A stretch of 64,000 nt of DNA. It comes from Thermoproteota archaeon (GTDB lineage: Archaea; Thermoproteota; Thermoprotei_A; Sulfolobales; Pyrodictiaceae). The notes below the pieces were generated by a model. The model was not told the origin of the DNA. It made no database searches and saw only the letters and a program-made list of their open reading frames with translations. The stretch spans positions 1 through 64,000 of the forward strand of contig JAADEY010000042.1 of the NCBI GenBank assembly GCA_013153145.1, given 5' to 3'. The translations under genes and the position numbers were made by a program. Positions 25,804 through 34,986 of this stretch are shown here, piece after piece. The first letter of the stretch is position 1, and every line of letters starts with the position of its first letter.

Positions 25804-27441
25804 ATGGTGCTTAGGGGTGTCGAGCACCTGGCCGCAGTGGTCCTGCTCATGCTTGTCGCGGTGTCGGCGGGCGTGCTCCTCTACTACTGGCTCACCGGCT
25901 CCGCCTCGGCGACGGCGTCGGCTGAGAGGCCGCTGGTTAGGATCGAGGCTGTGGAGGCTAACTCCTCCACGCTCAGGGTGTATGTGAGGAATGTCGGTGA
26001 CACACCGGTCAACATCACGACCATCTACCTGCTGCACAACGGCGTCCTTGTAGCCGCCATGAACACCACCGGCTACGCGCCCCCACGCGGACTGGCTGTG
26101 GTGGAGGCGCCCCTACCACCCCTGCCAGCCGCAACCTATACCGTGAGGGTCGCGGGAACCGCTGGTGCATCGGCGTCAAGCATCCTTGTCCTCTCCTCGA
26201 GAACCGGGTGGCTTAAGGGCTGGAGCTACCGCATACCAATAATATTCTACAACCCCAGCGCAGTCTACCTAGACTACACGGTCAACGTCACCCTCAACGC
26301 GACTAACTTCAACGGATGGAGCATAGTGAAGCCCGACGGCTCCGATATAAGGTTCACAGCCTCCGACGGCGTCACCCTCCTCCCCTTCAGGATAGTGTAC
26401 TGGAACCCCGCTGCAAGGAAAGCCATCATAACCGTTAACATCGGCGACCTCCCTCCCCACAGCAGCAAGCTAATCTACATGTACTACGGGAACCCCTCAG
26501 CCGAGCCCCCCTACTACAGCAGCTCACAGCTCTACGAGCTCATAGGCGAGGCCGGCACGATAAACATCAACAACACCGGCGGATGGGTCCACTTCACCGT
26601 ACACTTCAGGGAGACGCCCGTGGTGATAGCATCGATAATGACCTTCCACGGCCGCCAGCCGGCGGTCGTGAGGATAATGAACCTGTCGAGGAACGGGTTC
26701 TTCATAAGGATAGAGGAGTACCCCAAGCAGTACTACTGGGATGGCGGCATACACCTAAACGAGACCGTCGGCTGGATAGCGTTAAGGCCTGGTATATGGC
26801 TCATAGGGGGTAAGATCTGGGTTGTCGGAAGGACAATCGCCAACTCCACCTACCGCCACGTAGAGCTACCCTATAGGTTCAAGACCCTGCCGGCAATACT
26901 AACGTTCATAGACTCCTACAACCAGGGTGGCGTGCCGCCGAACCCCCACGCCGGGAGCCATACGAGGGAGAATAACCCATCCACAAGCGGCTTTGACGTA
27001 AAGATAGAGGAGCAGGGCGACACTCCTCATGTAGACGAGACCATAGGCTATGTGGCTGTAGAGCCTGGAACCGGTAGAACCGTTAATGGCCACCTCTTCG
27101 AGGCCGGGGTCCTCCGGGACGTGGAGTATGTAGGCATATTCGGGCCCGGCTACATCTACTACTGGGACTGGAGGTACCACTCCTTCGCGAGGACGTTCCC
27201 CGAGACCCCGGTGATAGTCTTCAAGATAATGACGGAGTATGGGCCGAACCACTGCCATGAGAGGATGATGGCCCCCTCCCGGAGCGGCTTCTACTACGCG
27301 CTCCAGGAGACCCCGGCGTTCGATGGCTGGCACGTGACTGAGTGGGGAGGCTACATAGCTATCGAGCCTGGCCCAATCTATGGCATCCAGTACGCCCCTG
27401 TCAGCGTATCGGTCGTCTTCGGGGCGCCGGAGCACCGGTAG
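25804..27441 (+). CDS. Pilin-like anchored surface protein with DUF2341 domain
   Basis: 545 residues from ATG 25804 (MVLRGVEHLAAVVLLMLVAV), a class III signal-peptide-like N-terminus: short basic head then a long hydrophobic helix as in archaeal pilins. A GGGGGTG element lies just upstream; a GTG at 25744 would add 20 residues. A Rad/CARDB-like beta domain (RIEAVEANSSTLRVYVRNVGDTPVN) precedes a DUF2341 domain (GWSYRIPIIFYNPS...SKLIYMYYGNPSA), and the remaining half has two related stretches (GWVHFTVHFRETPVVI and YHSFARTFPETPVIV). Many potential N-glycosylation sites. Likely part of the cell envelope or a filament. Confidence 0.78.
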   Translation: MVLRGVEHLAAVVLLMLVAVSAGVLLYYWLTGSASATASAERPLVRIEAVEANSSTLRVYVRNVGDTPVNITTIYLLHNGVLVAAMNTTGYAPPRGLAVVEAPLPPLPAATYTVRVAGTAGASASSILVLSSRTGWLKGWSYRIPIIFYNPSAVYLDYTVNVTLNATNFNGWSIVKPDGSDIRFTASDGVTLLPFRIVYWNPAARKAIITVNIGDLPPHSSKLIYMYYGNPSAEPPYYSSSQLYELIGEAGTININNTGGWVHFTVHFRETPVVIASIMTFHGRQPAVVRIMNLSRNGFFIRIEEYPKQYYWDGGIHLNETVGWIALRPGIWLIGGKIWVVGRTIANSTYRHVELPYRFKTLPAILTFIDSYNQGGVPPNPHAGSHTRENNPSTSGFDVKIEEQGDTPHVDETIGYVAVEPGTGRTVNGHLFEAGVLRDVEYVGIFGPGYIYYWDWRYHSFARTFPETPVIVFKIMTEYGPNHCHERMMAPSRSGFYYALQETPAFDGWHVTEWGGYIAIEPGPIYGIQYAPVSVSVVFGAPEHR

Positions 27442-27499
27442 CGCGTGACCCAGTATATAGTCCCCCGCTGAGGCCTGCTGGAGCCTGGGCTCCAGTGTC

Positions 27500-28729
27500 T
27501 TGGATGGACTGCATAGGAGGCTTGAAGCCGCCTACAGGGTTTCGAGGCTGCTTAGGCTTAGCCTTGTGGTGCTCGGCGCGGGTATAGCTGCTAGCCTCGC
27601 GGCCGTGCTCTTCCTGGCCAGGATGGTTGGCAGGGAGGCGTATTACTGGTCTACACTCTACCTTGGCTCCGGCCTGATAGCCGCCTTCGCGACCCTCGTG
27701 ACGATACCCTTCGCTATATGGGTGCTGGTCATACAGTCTAGGTTCGGCTCCCTCCTGGCCAGGCTCTTCCTCACGCGCGCCATAAACCTCTTCATCTTCC
27801 TCCTACTCTCAGTCCTCGTCACCTCGGTCGCGATGGTTGCCTCCTTCACCAGGCAGTACTACACCGCGTGCTACGCCCTACTGATAGTCGAGGCGGGCTT
27901 CTTCATACCGGTTATAGGGGGCTACGTGTTCAGGCTGATGAGCCTCCAGCCGAGGGAGGTCGTCAAGATAGTGTTGAGTGTCGCCGAGACACCGATAGAG
28001 AGGATAGCGGCGCTCCTAAGGCTGGCCGGCGTCTACCTGCGCTCGGAGGACATAGAGGAGGAGCAGGCGGGTATGCAGGCGTTGAGGATACTCCTCGGGA
28101 CGCTGCAGAGGGAGGGCTTCATGAAGAACGTTAAGCCGGAGCCGAGGGCGTGGCACGAGTTCAGGTCGTTCCTGCTGATGATATCGAGGAGGGATGTCCA
28201 CCTACCCATGCTGCCCAGCAGGAGGCTCCTCGGCGAGCTGATGCAGAGGTTCATGGAGTGGGTGCTGCTCCACGGCAGGGACCGGGCCGCGGCCACGCTG
28301 ATAAGGAGCTACCGTAGGGTCGTCCTACGCTACATCGAGGCGAGGCTGCCCTCGGAGGTGGTGCTAGACCTCTTCCTAGTACCCGTGCTGGAGCCCCTAC
28401 GCAAGCTGCAGGCACCATACGAGCTACTGGTATACGCCTACGAGCAGGTGGAGCTCCTAGTAATGAACCTCTACAGGCTGGCGAGGAGGGGGGAGGTCAC
28501 GAGGAGGGAGGCATGCATAACGCTGATGCTGATAAGGAGGTTCGTGTCGAGAATGGGGCCGGAGGAGCTCGCTGGCAGCATAGTTAGGCTCTCAGCGAGG
28601 CTCTCGAGGAGCCTGGGCTGCCAGGGCCGTAGGAGGGCGGCTGCCCAGCAGGCCAGGGAGGCTGCTGCTCCTCAGCCCTCCTCCCCCGCCGCCGCGCCGG
28701 AGCCCGGCACTGGCACCAGCGAGGCCTGA
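27500..28729 (+). CDS. Membrane protein with four helices and cytoplasmic helical domain
   Basis: 409 residues from a TTG. Four membrane helices lie within residues 18-155, followed by about 230 residues of amphipathic helices rich in Arg/Glu/Leu (ETPIERIAALLRLAGVYLRSEDIEEEQAG...) and an Ala/Pro-rich tail. No characterised family recognised; it resembles DUF2254-like topology only loosely. Begins 58 bp after the surface protein on the same strand, so co-transcription is likely. Its 3' end overlaps the NikR-like gene by 58 bp. Confidence 0.7.
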   Translation: MDGLHRRLEAAYRVSRLLRLSLVVLGAGIAASLAAVLFLARMVGREAYYWSTLYLGSGLIAAFATLVTIPFAIWVLVIQSRFGSLLARLFLTRAINLFIFLLLSVLVTSVAMVASFTRQYYTACYALLIVEAGFFIPVIGGYVFRLMSLQPREVVKIVLSVAETPIERIAALLRLAGVYLRSEDIEEEQAGMQALRILLGTLQREGFMKNVKPEPRAWHEFRSFLLMISRRDVHLPMLPSRRLLGELMQRFMEWVLLHGRDRAAATLIRSYRRVVLRYIEARLPSEVVLDLFLVPVLEPLRKLQAPYELLVYAYEQVELLVMNLYRLARRGEVTRREACITLMLIRRFVSRMGPEELAGSIVRLSARLSRSLGCQGRRRAAAQQAREAAAPQPSSPAAAPEPGTGTSEA

Positions 28730-29109
28730 ACCGAGACGACGCCGCGGAGCCTTATAGCCTCCTTGTATAGCTGCTTCACCCTCGAGCCGTCGCCCGCGAC
28801 CGCTATGATCCTCAACTGGAACTCCGGGGACGGGTTTAGGAGGAGCTCGGCCCTCACCACGTCGCTGTACCTGCGGACTAGATCCCCTATCTGCTGGGCT
28901 GTCGAGGCGGAGCGGGAGCTGCAGAGCACTAGCAGGGCGCCGGTGACCGGGCCCCCATGCATCCACCACCTATTAAACGCTATGAAGAGCTCCACGGCGT
29001 CCCTCATAGCCTTGGATACGCTCGAGTACCCCATCTTAGAGGCTATCTCGACCAACTGCCTATACACTGGGTCGGGGAGCGCGACACCCGTCTTCACGAC
29101 CAGGGGCAT
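28672..29109 (-). CDS. NikR-like ribbon-helix-helix/ACT regulator
   Basis: 145 residues. N-terminal RHH (VVKTGVALPDPVYRQLVEIAS, YSSVSKAMRDAVELFI) and a C-terminal ACT-like ligand domain (GALLVLCSSRS...SPEFQLRIIAVAGDGSRVKQLYKEAIRLRGVVSV), the NikR arrangement. The HxH...C nickel ligands of NikR are not obvious, only a single H and C in HGGPVTGALLVLC, so the metal or ligand may differ. It lies 87 bp downstream of the nickel chaperone gene hypA on the same strand, which supports a metal-linked role. Confidence 0.75.
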   Translation of the reverse strand: MPLVVKTGVALPDPVYRQLVEIASKMGYSSVSKAMRDAVELFIAFNRWWMHGGPVTGALLVLCSSRSASTAQQIGDLVRRYSDVVRAELLLNPSPEFQLRIIAVAGDGSRVKQLYKEAIRLRGVVSVQASLVPVPGSGAAAGEEG

Positions 29110-29196
29110 CCACCCCCATGCAGCTTCCGGTGGGGCGCGTGTTTTGGGAGAGGAGGCTCCATGGTGGAGGCCGGGCTCCTGCCCATGGGGTGTGGT

Positions 29197-29607
29197 CTAT
29201 GCGAACTCTACCCTGCCGAGCCTTATCCTCGCCCCGGCTAGTGCCTCGACCTCGCTGCTGCCGCAGCGTGGGCACTTGATGTATGGGAGTGCTGTGTCGG
29301 CGTCGAGGTGTAGTAGTGTGCCTAGCCTGGGGTGGTTCTTGACGAGCTCCTCTACGTCGCCCGGCTCCATGACCCATTCGTGGCCGCAGCTCCTGCACCT
29401 CAGCCTTGCAGGCTCCCTGACTATCCTCACCTCTATCCTTGGGAAGGCGTCCCGCGCCGCCGCCTTGAAGGCGTTGACGAGGGCGTCCGTGTCTATGACG
29501 TTTAGTGCGCCGACGATTATCTCTACCGCCTTCACGGGCCTCGACGCCCTTGAGGCTACGTCCTCGAGTTCCGCTAGCAGGCTTAACGCTATACTGGACT
29601 CATGCAC
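29197..29607 (-). CDS. hypA: Hydrogenase nickel incorporation protein HypA
   Basis: 136 residues starting MHESSIALSLLAELE; His2 is the nickel ligand. Zinc site CRSCGHEW and CPRCGSSEV, with an insertion between the two knuckles as in archaeal HypA. Delivers nickel to [NiFe]-hydrogenase precursors. No hydrogenase or other hyp gene is in the window, so its targets lie elsewhere. A TATA element CTATATAC (29645-29652, minus strand) lies about 40 bp upstream. Confidence 0.93.
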   Translation of the reverse strand: MHESSIALSLLAELEDVASRASRPVKAVEIIVGALNVIDTDALVNAFKAAARDAFPRIEVRIVREPARLRCRSCGHEWVMEPGDVEELVKNHPRLGTLLHLDADTALPYIKCPRCGSSEVEALAGARIRLGRVEFA

Positions 29608-29644
29608 CGCCCGGCATCCCCCAGGTGCACAAGGCCTAGGCGTC

Positions 29645-29692
29645 CTATATACATCTCCGCGGGGCCTGGGATGCAGCGCTCAGCCTATATGC
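29645..29692. promoter_or_regulatory. Two TATA elements between hypA and the FUN14 gene
   Basis: CTATATAC at 29645-29652 is placed for the minus-strand hypA (ATG at 29607), and CTATATGC at 29685-29692 for the plus-strand FUN14 gene (ATG at 29727). Both lie about 35-40 bp before their start codons, as expected with short leaders. Confidence 0.55.
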
Positions 29693-29726
29693 CGGCATAG
29701 CCTTGTGGTATGCTGGTGGGAGGGGG

Positions 29727-30029
29727 ATGGTGGACATATACTCAATCGTGTTGTCCAGCTCGGTGGGGTTCATAGCGGGCTACGCCACCGGCTACGCCGT
29801 GAAGAAGGCGCTCAAGGCAGTCATGACGCTGATGGGGGGTATACTCGCAGTACTACTCTACCTAGACTACCTGCAGGTCATAACGATAAACTGGGCCAGG
29901 CTACAGCTCCTCCTCAGCGAGGCCATCGGAGCCATACAGTCGGGGCTAAGCGGCATACAGGCCGTGGCCCTCTCAGCACCCCTAGTCGGGTTCGCAGCCG
30001 GCTTCATGCTAGGCCTGCAGCAGGGCTGA
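29727..30029 (+). CDS. FUN14-family membrane protein
   Basis: 100 residues from ATG 29727, preceded by GGGAGGGGG. Two to three hydrophobic helices with Gly-rich faces (SSVGFIAGYATGYAVKKALK at the N-terminus, PLVGFAAGFMLGLQQ at the end), the pattern of archaeal FUN14 proteins. Function in archaea unknown. It is the one gene in the window whose convergent partner does not overlap it. Confidence 0.75.
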   Translation: MVDIYSIVLSSSVGFIAGYATGYAVKKALKAVMTLMGGILAVLLYLDYLQVITINWARLQLLLSEAIGAIQSGLSGIQAVALSAPLVGFAAGFMLGLQQG

Positions 30030-30078
30030 AGAAGGAGGAAGGGGAGGAGCTAGGCGCCCGGCTCCCCGTCAAAACCCC

Positions 30079-31254
30079 CTACGGCTTTGTGAAGATGAGT
30101 AGTGCTGCTGTTAGGTTGTTGTGGGCTGGCCAGACGCCGTAGTCGTAGTAGCCCCACTGCTCCCCGTAGGCTGCTAGGCCGGCGAAGGGTGCCCTGAGCG
30201 CCTCGGAGAGTTTTGCTGCTAGGCTCCTTCTCCCCTCCTCGCCGATGTATGCTGCTGCGCCGGCGCAGTGTATGAGTAGTGCTCCTGCAGCCTCCCTGCC
30301 CAGCTTCCTCTCCGCCTCCCTGGCTAGCTCGGCTGGCAGGTTGACCGCCCTCTCCCTGTCATGCCTCATGAGGTGTATTGTCTGCTTGGCTGGTATTGAG
30401 GCGAAGCATGTTATGCCCTCCCCTTTCTTGGCGAAGGCTGGGTGTTTTATGTATGGCCTGCCGGTCACAGGGTCGTAGACGGCCAGGGGGTTCGCGAGGC
30501 CTAGGGAGAGCATCTCGGCCTCAACCCTCCCGACCTCCTCGCCTATCCATGAAGCGTACACTTCGACCGCGTCCCTGGAGTCTATCTCGACGAGCCTCTC
30601 ACCCCTGACACCAGCCACGCTTGTCGCCACCCCGTAGCTCCCGGTCGGGGTGCAGGCGTGGCCCCCGACGACTATCATCCTCGTCATGGATTCTATGCTG
30701 GCTGCGACGGCTATCCCGGAGCCAGAGGCCTCGGAGGACACCTGGTAGCCTAGGGGAGGCTTTAGCTGGAAGTCGTCCCCACTGCTCCCACCGACTAGGA
30801 GGAGGTCTGACGGCATGCGGGTGCGGAGCGAGTATAGCAGCTCCTCCTCCCTGCCCGGGGCCGAGTGTAGGAGCACGATGCCGCGGCCCGGCAGCCTCGA
30901 GGCGAGCCTCTCACCAGCCCTGCCGGGGTCATCCTGGGCGGCCTCCGCCGCCGCCACCGTCGCCCTGAACGCCTTGTCTGATAGGAGGGCTAGTACTAGG
31001 GAGCCGGTGTACGCCTCGCCCTGGGCGTACTCGCCGGCCGTCGAGACGCCTATGAATGGTGCGCCGCCCGAGACGCTGCGGAGCGCGCCTTCAAGCTTGT
31101 AGGGGTTGGGGTACTTGGTGTACGAGGCGTAGCATATCATGAGGGCCGGCTTCCCGTACAGCCTTCTTATGGCCTGCTCGTACGCCTCCTCCACCGCCTC
31201 TGAGGCGGAGGGGGCCGAGCTCACGCCCGTCGAGAAAATGTTCTTCTCCTGCAA
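30079..31254 (-). CDS. FIST domain protein
   Basis: 391 residues with FIST N (FIGVSTAGEYAQGEAYTGSLVLALLS, LLVGGSSGDDFQ) and FIST C domains (VYASWIGEEVGR..., CFASIPAKQTIHLMRHD, ALLIHCAGAAAYIGEE, PFAGLAAYGEQWGYYDYG). FIST proteins are predicted small-ligand sensors, possibly for amino acids. No kinase or methyl-accepting domain is fused and none is adjacent, so the output is unknown. Divergent from the flavin reductase-like gene. Confidence 0.88.
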   Translation of the reverse strand: MQEKNIFSTGVSSAPSASEAVEEAYEQAIRRLYGKPALMICYASYTKYPNPYKLEGALRSVSGGAPFIGVSTAGEYAQGEAYTGSLVLALLSDKAFRATVAAAEAAQDDPGRAGERLASRLPGRGIVLLHSAPGREEELLYSLRTRMPSDLLLVGGSSGDDFQLKPPLGYQVSSEASGSGIAVAASIESMTRMIVVGGHACTPTGSYGVATSVAGVRGERLVEIDSRDAVEVYASWIGEEVGRVEAEMLSLGLANPLAVYDPVTGRPYIKHPAFAKKGEGITCFASIPAKQTIHLMRHDRERAVNLPAELAREAERKLGREAAGALLIHCAGAAAYIGEEGRRSLAAKLSEALRAPFAGLAAYGEQWGYYDYGVWPAHNNLTAALLIFTKP

Positions 31255-31389
31255 GACCCGTACGCCTATGCTATACGGGTTAACGCTCCTAAATTAACGC
31301 ATCAACCCGGGGGAGAGGCGGGGGCTCCCCCTAGGGTGGGGTTTTTGGCCCTCCACAGCGTCTTCCCGGGCACCGGGTAGGTGGTGTCT

Positions 31390-31944
31390 ATGGCTGGTGA
31401 GTGGAGGAGCCTGGAGCCGAGGAGCTGGGTCTACCTGCTGCACCCCAGGCCGGTCGCCGTCATAGTCGCCGGCACCATGGAGAGGTACAGCGCCATGCCG
31501 GCTTCATGGATAATGCCTGCCTCCAGGGATCCACCGGTAGTCGCAGTAGCGATAGCCAGGTCTAGGTATACCTACCACTTCCTCGCGAGGCTACGGGAGT
31601 TCAACGTATGTATACTTGGGGTCGACCACCTCCGCTCAATACACATGATGGGTACTGTGAGCGGGAGGGACGTGGAGGACAAGATAACATGGGCAGGCCT
31701 GACCAAGACCACCGCGAAGAGAACCAAGGCGCCGGTAATAGCTGAGTCCCTAGCAGTAATAGAGGCGGCACTAGACATGGTCGTGGAGGCCGGAGACCAC
31801 GACATAGTACTAGGCAAGGTGCTAGAAGCCTACGTTAGGGAGGGCGTCGAGCCGGGAGACCCGGCGAGCTACCGGGTACCACTCCACATAAAGAGGAACA
31901 TGTACACAGTCCCGGCCAAGACGGTCTTCAGAGTCCAGGCCTAG
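31390..31944 (+). CDS. Flavin reductase-like (FMN-binding split-barrel) protein
   Basis: 184 residues from ATG 31390 (GTG 31381 also possible). Split-barrel pattern: RPVAVIVAGTMERYSAMPASWIMPASRDPPVVAVAIARSRYTYHF, then EFNVCILGVDHLRSIHMMGTVSGRD and a terminal VPLHIKRNMYTVP. Binds FMN and probably reduces it with NAD(P)H; the partner is unknown. Confidence 0.85.
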   Translation: MAGEWRSLEPRSWVYLLHPRPVAVIVAGTMERYSAMPASWIMPASRDPPVVAVAIARSRYTYHFLARLREFNVCILGVDHLRSIHMMGTVSGRDVEDKITWAGLTKTTAKRTKAPVIAESLAVIEAALDMVVEAGDHDIVLGKVLEAYVREGVEPGDPASYRVPLHIKRNMYTVPAKTVFRVQA

Positions 31945-32042
31945 AACCCAGCCACTCCCCGACACAGGGGGATGAGGATCCCCCTCTCCGGGGCGTGCGT
32001 CCCCAAGCGCATGGCGGGTGGGGGTCGGGCTCCGCCCGGCCT

Positions 32043-33383
32043 ATGGGTCGTGTGCTTGGAGTGAGGGGTGGTGTGGTGGTGGCTGAGGCTAGCTATGGCT
32101 ATAGTATTGAGCCCGTGCCTGCTGAGAAGAGGCATTACAGCTTCTGGGATAACTTCGCCATCTGGTTCGGGGCTGGTGTATCGATAGCGGAGTTCTGGGC
32201 TGGGGCGCTCCTGGTGCCGTACCTCTCCCTGCCGGCAGCCCTGGCGGCGATCATCATTGGGCATGCGATAGGTAACCTCCTCCTAAGCATCATTGCATGG
32301 ATGGGCGTTGAGTCCGGCGTGCCGACGATGGTGTTGTCGCGCGGCTCTCTGGGGAGGAGGGGTAGCTATCTCCCCTCGATACTCAACTATCTCCAGTTGA
32401 TAGGCTGGACCGCCGTCATGCTCGTCGTGGGCGCTGAGGCCATGCAGGCTGTGACGTCCAGCTTCATCCATGCAGACCTCTACCTATTATGGATAGTTGT
32501 GCTCGGCTTCCTCGTCACCGTCTGGAGCCTCATTGGGCCGGAGAAGTGGAGGGGGTTGGAGAAGGTCTCGGCGGCGCTCCTGCTGGTGCTCACTGCGTGG
32601 CTGACGTACGTGACTATATCGAGGTTTGGCTTCTGGAGGCTCTGGAGCATGCCGGGTAAGGGTGGTATGAGCTGGTGGGTGGGCCTAGACCTGGTCGTCG
32701 CGATGCCCGTTTCGTGGGCGCCCCTAGTAGCCGACTATGCGAGGTTCTCGAGGAGTAGTGGCGGCGGCTTCTGGGGCACCTATGTGGGGTACTTCATCTC
32801 GAGCGGCCTCTTCTACTTCATAGGCGCGTTGACTAACATGGCTGTCGGGAAGCCGGACCCCATATCGATTATAGCGTCGTATGGGCTTGGGATACCAGCC
32901 ATGCTTATAATAGTGTTCTCGACGACTACCACGACGTTCCTCGATGTATACTCGGCCGCGATAACGTTCAAGAACATCAAGCCCGACGCGGACGCGAGGA
33001 AACAGATAATCCTCGTAGGCGTTCTCGGCACGCTCCTAGCCATGGTGTTCCCCGTCGAGCAGTACGAGTGGTTCCTACTGCTGATCGGCGGGGCCTTCGT
33101 ATCGCTCACAGCGATAATGGTTGCCGACTTCCTCGCCAGGAGGTGGCTGTATAGGGATGGATGGAGGGTGATAAGGGTTGGCGTGGACGTGGACTGGGCC
33201 TCAATAGTGATATGGGGGGTTGGCTTCGCGTTCTACATGCTGCTGGCCGCCGTAAGCCTCCTGGGGCTCAGGATACCGGTGGTTGACTGGATAGCCGATA
33301 ACTTCGGCTCAACGATACCGACACTGATACTAGTCACGGCGCTGTACGTGGCGAAGCTCGCAGCTGAGAGGGGGAGGGGCTAG
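32043..33383 (+). CDS. NCS1-family nucleobase/cation permease
   Basis: 446 residues from ATG 32043; a GTG at 32073 is an alternative after a GGAGTGAGGGG element. About twelve membrane helices; FWDNFAIWFGAGVSIAEFWAGALLVP and PVSWAPLVADYARFSRS are typical of cytosine/allantoin/thiamine-precursor permeases. Substrate cannot be told. The stop shares a CTAG with the convergent gene. Confidence 0.88.
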   Translation: MGRVLGVRGGVVVAEASYGYSIEPVPAEKRHYSFWDNFAIWFGAGVSIAEFWAGALLVPYLSLPAALAAIIIGHAIGNLLLSIIAWMGVESGVPTMVLSRGSLGRRGSYLPSILNYLQLIGWTAVMLVVGAEAMQAVTSSFIHADLYLLWIVVLGFLVTVWSLIGPEKWRGLEKVSAALLLVLTAWLTYVTISRFGFWRLWSMPGKGGMSWWVGLDLVVAMPVSWAPLVADYARFSRSSGGGFWGTYVGYFISSGLFYFIGALTNMAVGKPDPISIIASYGLGIPAMLIIVFSTTTTTFLDVYSAAITFKNIKPDADARKQIILVGVLGTLLAMVFPVEQYEWFLLLIGGAFVSLTAIMVADFLARRWLYRDGWRVIRVGVDVDWASIVIWGVGFAFYMLLAAVSLLGLRIPVVDWIADNFGSTIPTLILVTALYVAKLAAERGRG

Positions 33384-34021
33384 GCCATCGAGGCAACCCT
33401 CCTCGCCAGCCTCAACCCAGTTTCTGCAAGCCTCTCCAACTCCCCCCTCTCATGCGGGAGCTGGGCGTGTATGAAGAGGCGCGGGGGCTCGGGGTAGGCT
33501 GCTAGGTGCCTAACATACCTTGCACCGAGGAGCCTCAGCCCCTCGAGGAGCCTCTCGGCCAGCCTCTCGTCGCCGTAGACGCGGTAGGTGTAGCCGTCAA
33601 CCCTCCTAACACCTATCAATGGGCCGTGGACGCCCGCCCTACGGTCTCCTAGAAGGTAGGTGTATTTTCTCACGAGGTGCGCCTCGCCGGGTGGTTTTAG
33701 GGATAGGTCGTAGACCAGGTAGATGCGGTCGTAGCGCCTCGTGGCGAGCGAGAACGGCATGTATAGGAGGCTCTGCCTTGGGAGCGTTGTGACCGCCGCG
33801 TAGGCTTTGGGGACGAGGCTGTCCCTCAACCGGTACTCGGCCGTATAGCCGACGTAGAGCCCGACCATAGTATACTCCTTGTCCACGGGCCTGAGGCCTG
33901 CCTCGAGCGCCTTGACGCTCTCCTCGAGGATGCGCAGGTTCCTCCTCCTGCCGCGGAAGAACTGGAAGGTCGAGGCTACAGCGACACCCACCAGGCCCCA
34001 GAAAACCAGCACCGGTATCAT
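33380..34021 (-). CDS. Membrane-anchored protein downstream of ArsA ATPase
   Basis: 213 residues with an N-terminal membrane helix (IPVLVFWGLVGVAVASTFQF) and a soluble domain facing the cytoplasm if the RGRRR following the helix obeys the positive-inside rule. Family unknown. The ATG overlaps the stop of the ArsA gene by 4 bp, indicating close functional coupling, perhaps as a membrane partner of that ATPase. Confidence 0.7.
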   Translation of the reverse strand: MIPVLVFWGLVGVAVASTFQFFRGRRRNLRILEESVKALEAGLRPVDKEYTMVGLYVGYTAEYRLRDSLVPKAYAAVTTLPRQSLLYMPFSLATRRYDRIYLVYDLSLKPPGEAHLVRKYTYLLGDRRAGVHGPLIGVRRVDGYTYRVYGDERLAERLLEGLRLLGARYVRHLAAYPEPPRLFIHAQLPHERGELERLAETGLRLARRVASMA

Positions 34022-34947
34022 GGCAGGAGCGCCTCCAGCCTCGCTGCGACCTCGCGGAGCCTATCGATCCCGCGCGGCTCCCTTGGGAGTAGTGGTATCG
34101 TCGCGAAGGGCTCCTCTTTGAAGAAGCTCCTCGCCTCCTCAAGCACCCTCCTACCCTCCTCCCGGTACTTATTGACGACCACACCGCCGACCCTCGCCCC
34201 TATCGACTTGAGGAACCGGTACGTCCTCTCGGCCTCCAGGAGCGGGAGCGTCTCCGGGTTTATCACGAGTATTATAGTTGACCCCTTCACGAGCCGCTCG
34301 ATCGCCTCCCTGTACGTCTCCTCGAGGCCCGCAAGCTCCCTGTAAACGGGGTCGTCGCCCGGGCTTGAGGGGAGGACGTACTCCTCCCCGCCCAGCCTAA
34401 CCCTGATCTCCTCCCCGGTCGCGTTCACTATCATCCTCCTCCTCTTCAGTATCTCCATCCTCAGCCGCATCAACCCCCTGACCCATTGAAGGGCCGAGAG
34501 TGGGAGGCTGAGTATCCTCAGCAGCATCCCGGTCGGGGGAGGGTCTATGACTATGTCGTCGAAGCCTCCCCCGCTGCGGAGCATGCGCAGCAGCTCCTCG
34601 AGCACCGCGTTCTCCTCCACTCCCGGGGCGTACCTCATAACCCTCAACGTGCCCTCGAGGTTGAACGCCTTGAGATGCCTGTAGAGGTATGAGAGTTTCT
34701 CGGTGAGCCCGGACATGTACCTCTCCACTACCGCCTCATAGTCCACCTCGGCCGCGTATAGGTTCCTCCAAACCCTCCTCGGCTCACCCCCAAGCTCCAC
34801 CCCCAACACGTCACCGAGGTTGTGGGCGGGGTCTATGCTGGCCACGAGAACCCTCCTGCCAAGCCTCTCCGCCAACAGCACCGCGAACGCCGCCGACGAA
34901 GTCGTCTTCCCGACCCCACCCTTGCCAGCGAACACGTAGACTGCCAA
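34018..34947 (-). CDS. ArsA/Get3-family ATPase (first copy)
   Basis: 309 residues. Deviant Walker A GKGGVGKTT (8-16), SIDPAHNLGDVLG (switch I), DDIVIDPPPTG (Walker B-like), LVINPETLPLLEAERT. Dimeric ATPase family that includes arsenite pump ATPases and tail-anchored protein targeting factors; no CxxC or ArsB partner is seen, so targeting or an unknown role is more likely. Residues encoded by 34745-34815 are identical, to the nucleotide, with the second ArsA-like gene at 42.7 kb. Confidence 0.85.
   Translation of the reverse strand: MAVYVFAGKGGVGKTTSSAAFAVLLAERLGRRVLVASIDPAHNLGDVLGVELGGEPRRVWRNLYAAEVDYEAVVERYMSGLTEKLSYLYRHLKAFNLEGTLRVMRYAPGVEENAVLEELLRMLRSGGGFDDIVIDPPPTGMLLRILSLPLSALQWVRGLMRLRMEILKRRRMIVNATGEEIRVRLGGEEYVLPSSPGDDPVYRELAGLEETYREAIERLVKGSTIILVINPETLPLLEAERTYRFLKSIGARVGGVVVNKYREEGRRVLEEARSFFKEEPFATIPLLPREPRGIDRLREVAARLEALLP
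34745..34815 (-). repeat. 71-bp inverted identical segment, copy A (inside ArsA gene)
   Basis: Read on the minus strand this segment is base-for-base identical with 42782-42852 on the plus strand. It encodes GDVLGVELGGEPRRVWRNLY followed by AAE in both genes. Immediately outside it both DNA and protein diverge sharply. Confidence 0.95.
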
Positions 34948-34986
34948 GGCTCGGAACCCCGGATGAACGGGAGGCTCATGGCGGCC

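Noticed and set aside
28763-30142. Long plus-strand frame (459 codons) across the NikR-like and hypA genes
   Set aside because: Runs opposite to two well-supported genes and has no domain character; it arises from codon composition.
31325-31346. CCCC-loop-GGGG hairpin followed by TTTTT
   Set aside because: Looks like a terminator on the plus strand, but no plus-strand gene ends before it; it lies in a gap between divergent genes.
34018-34947. Arsenite-efflux (ArsAB) assignment for the ArsA-like genes
   Set aside because: No ArsB pump or arsenic regulator is nearby, and the metalloid-binding cysteines are not evident in this copy.
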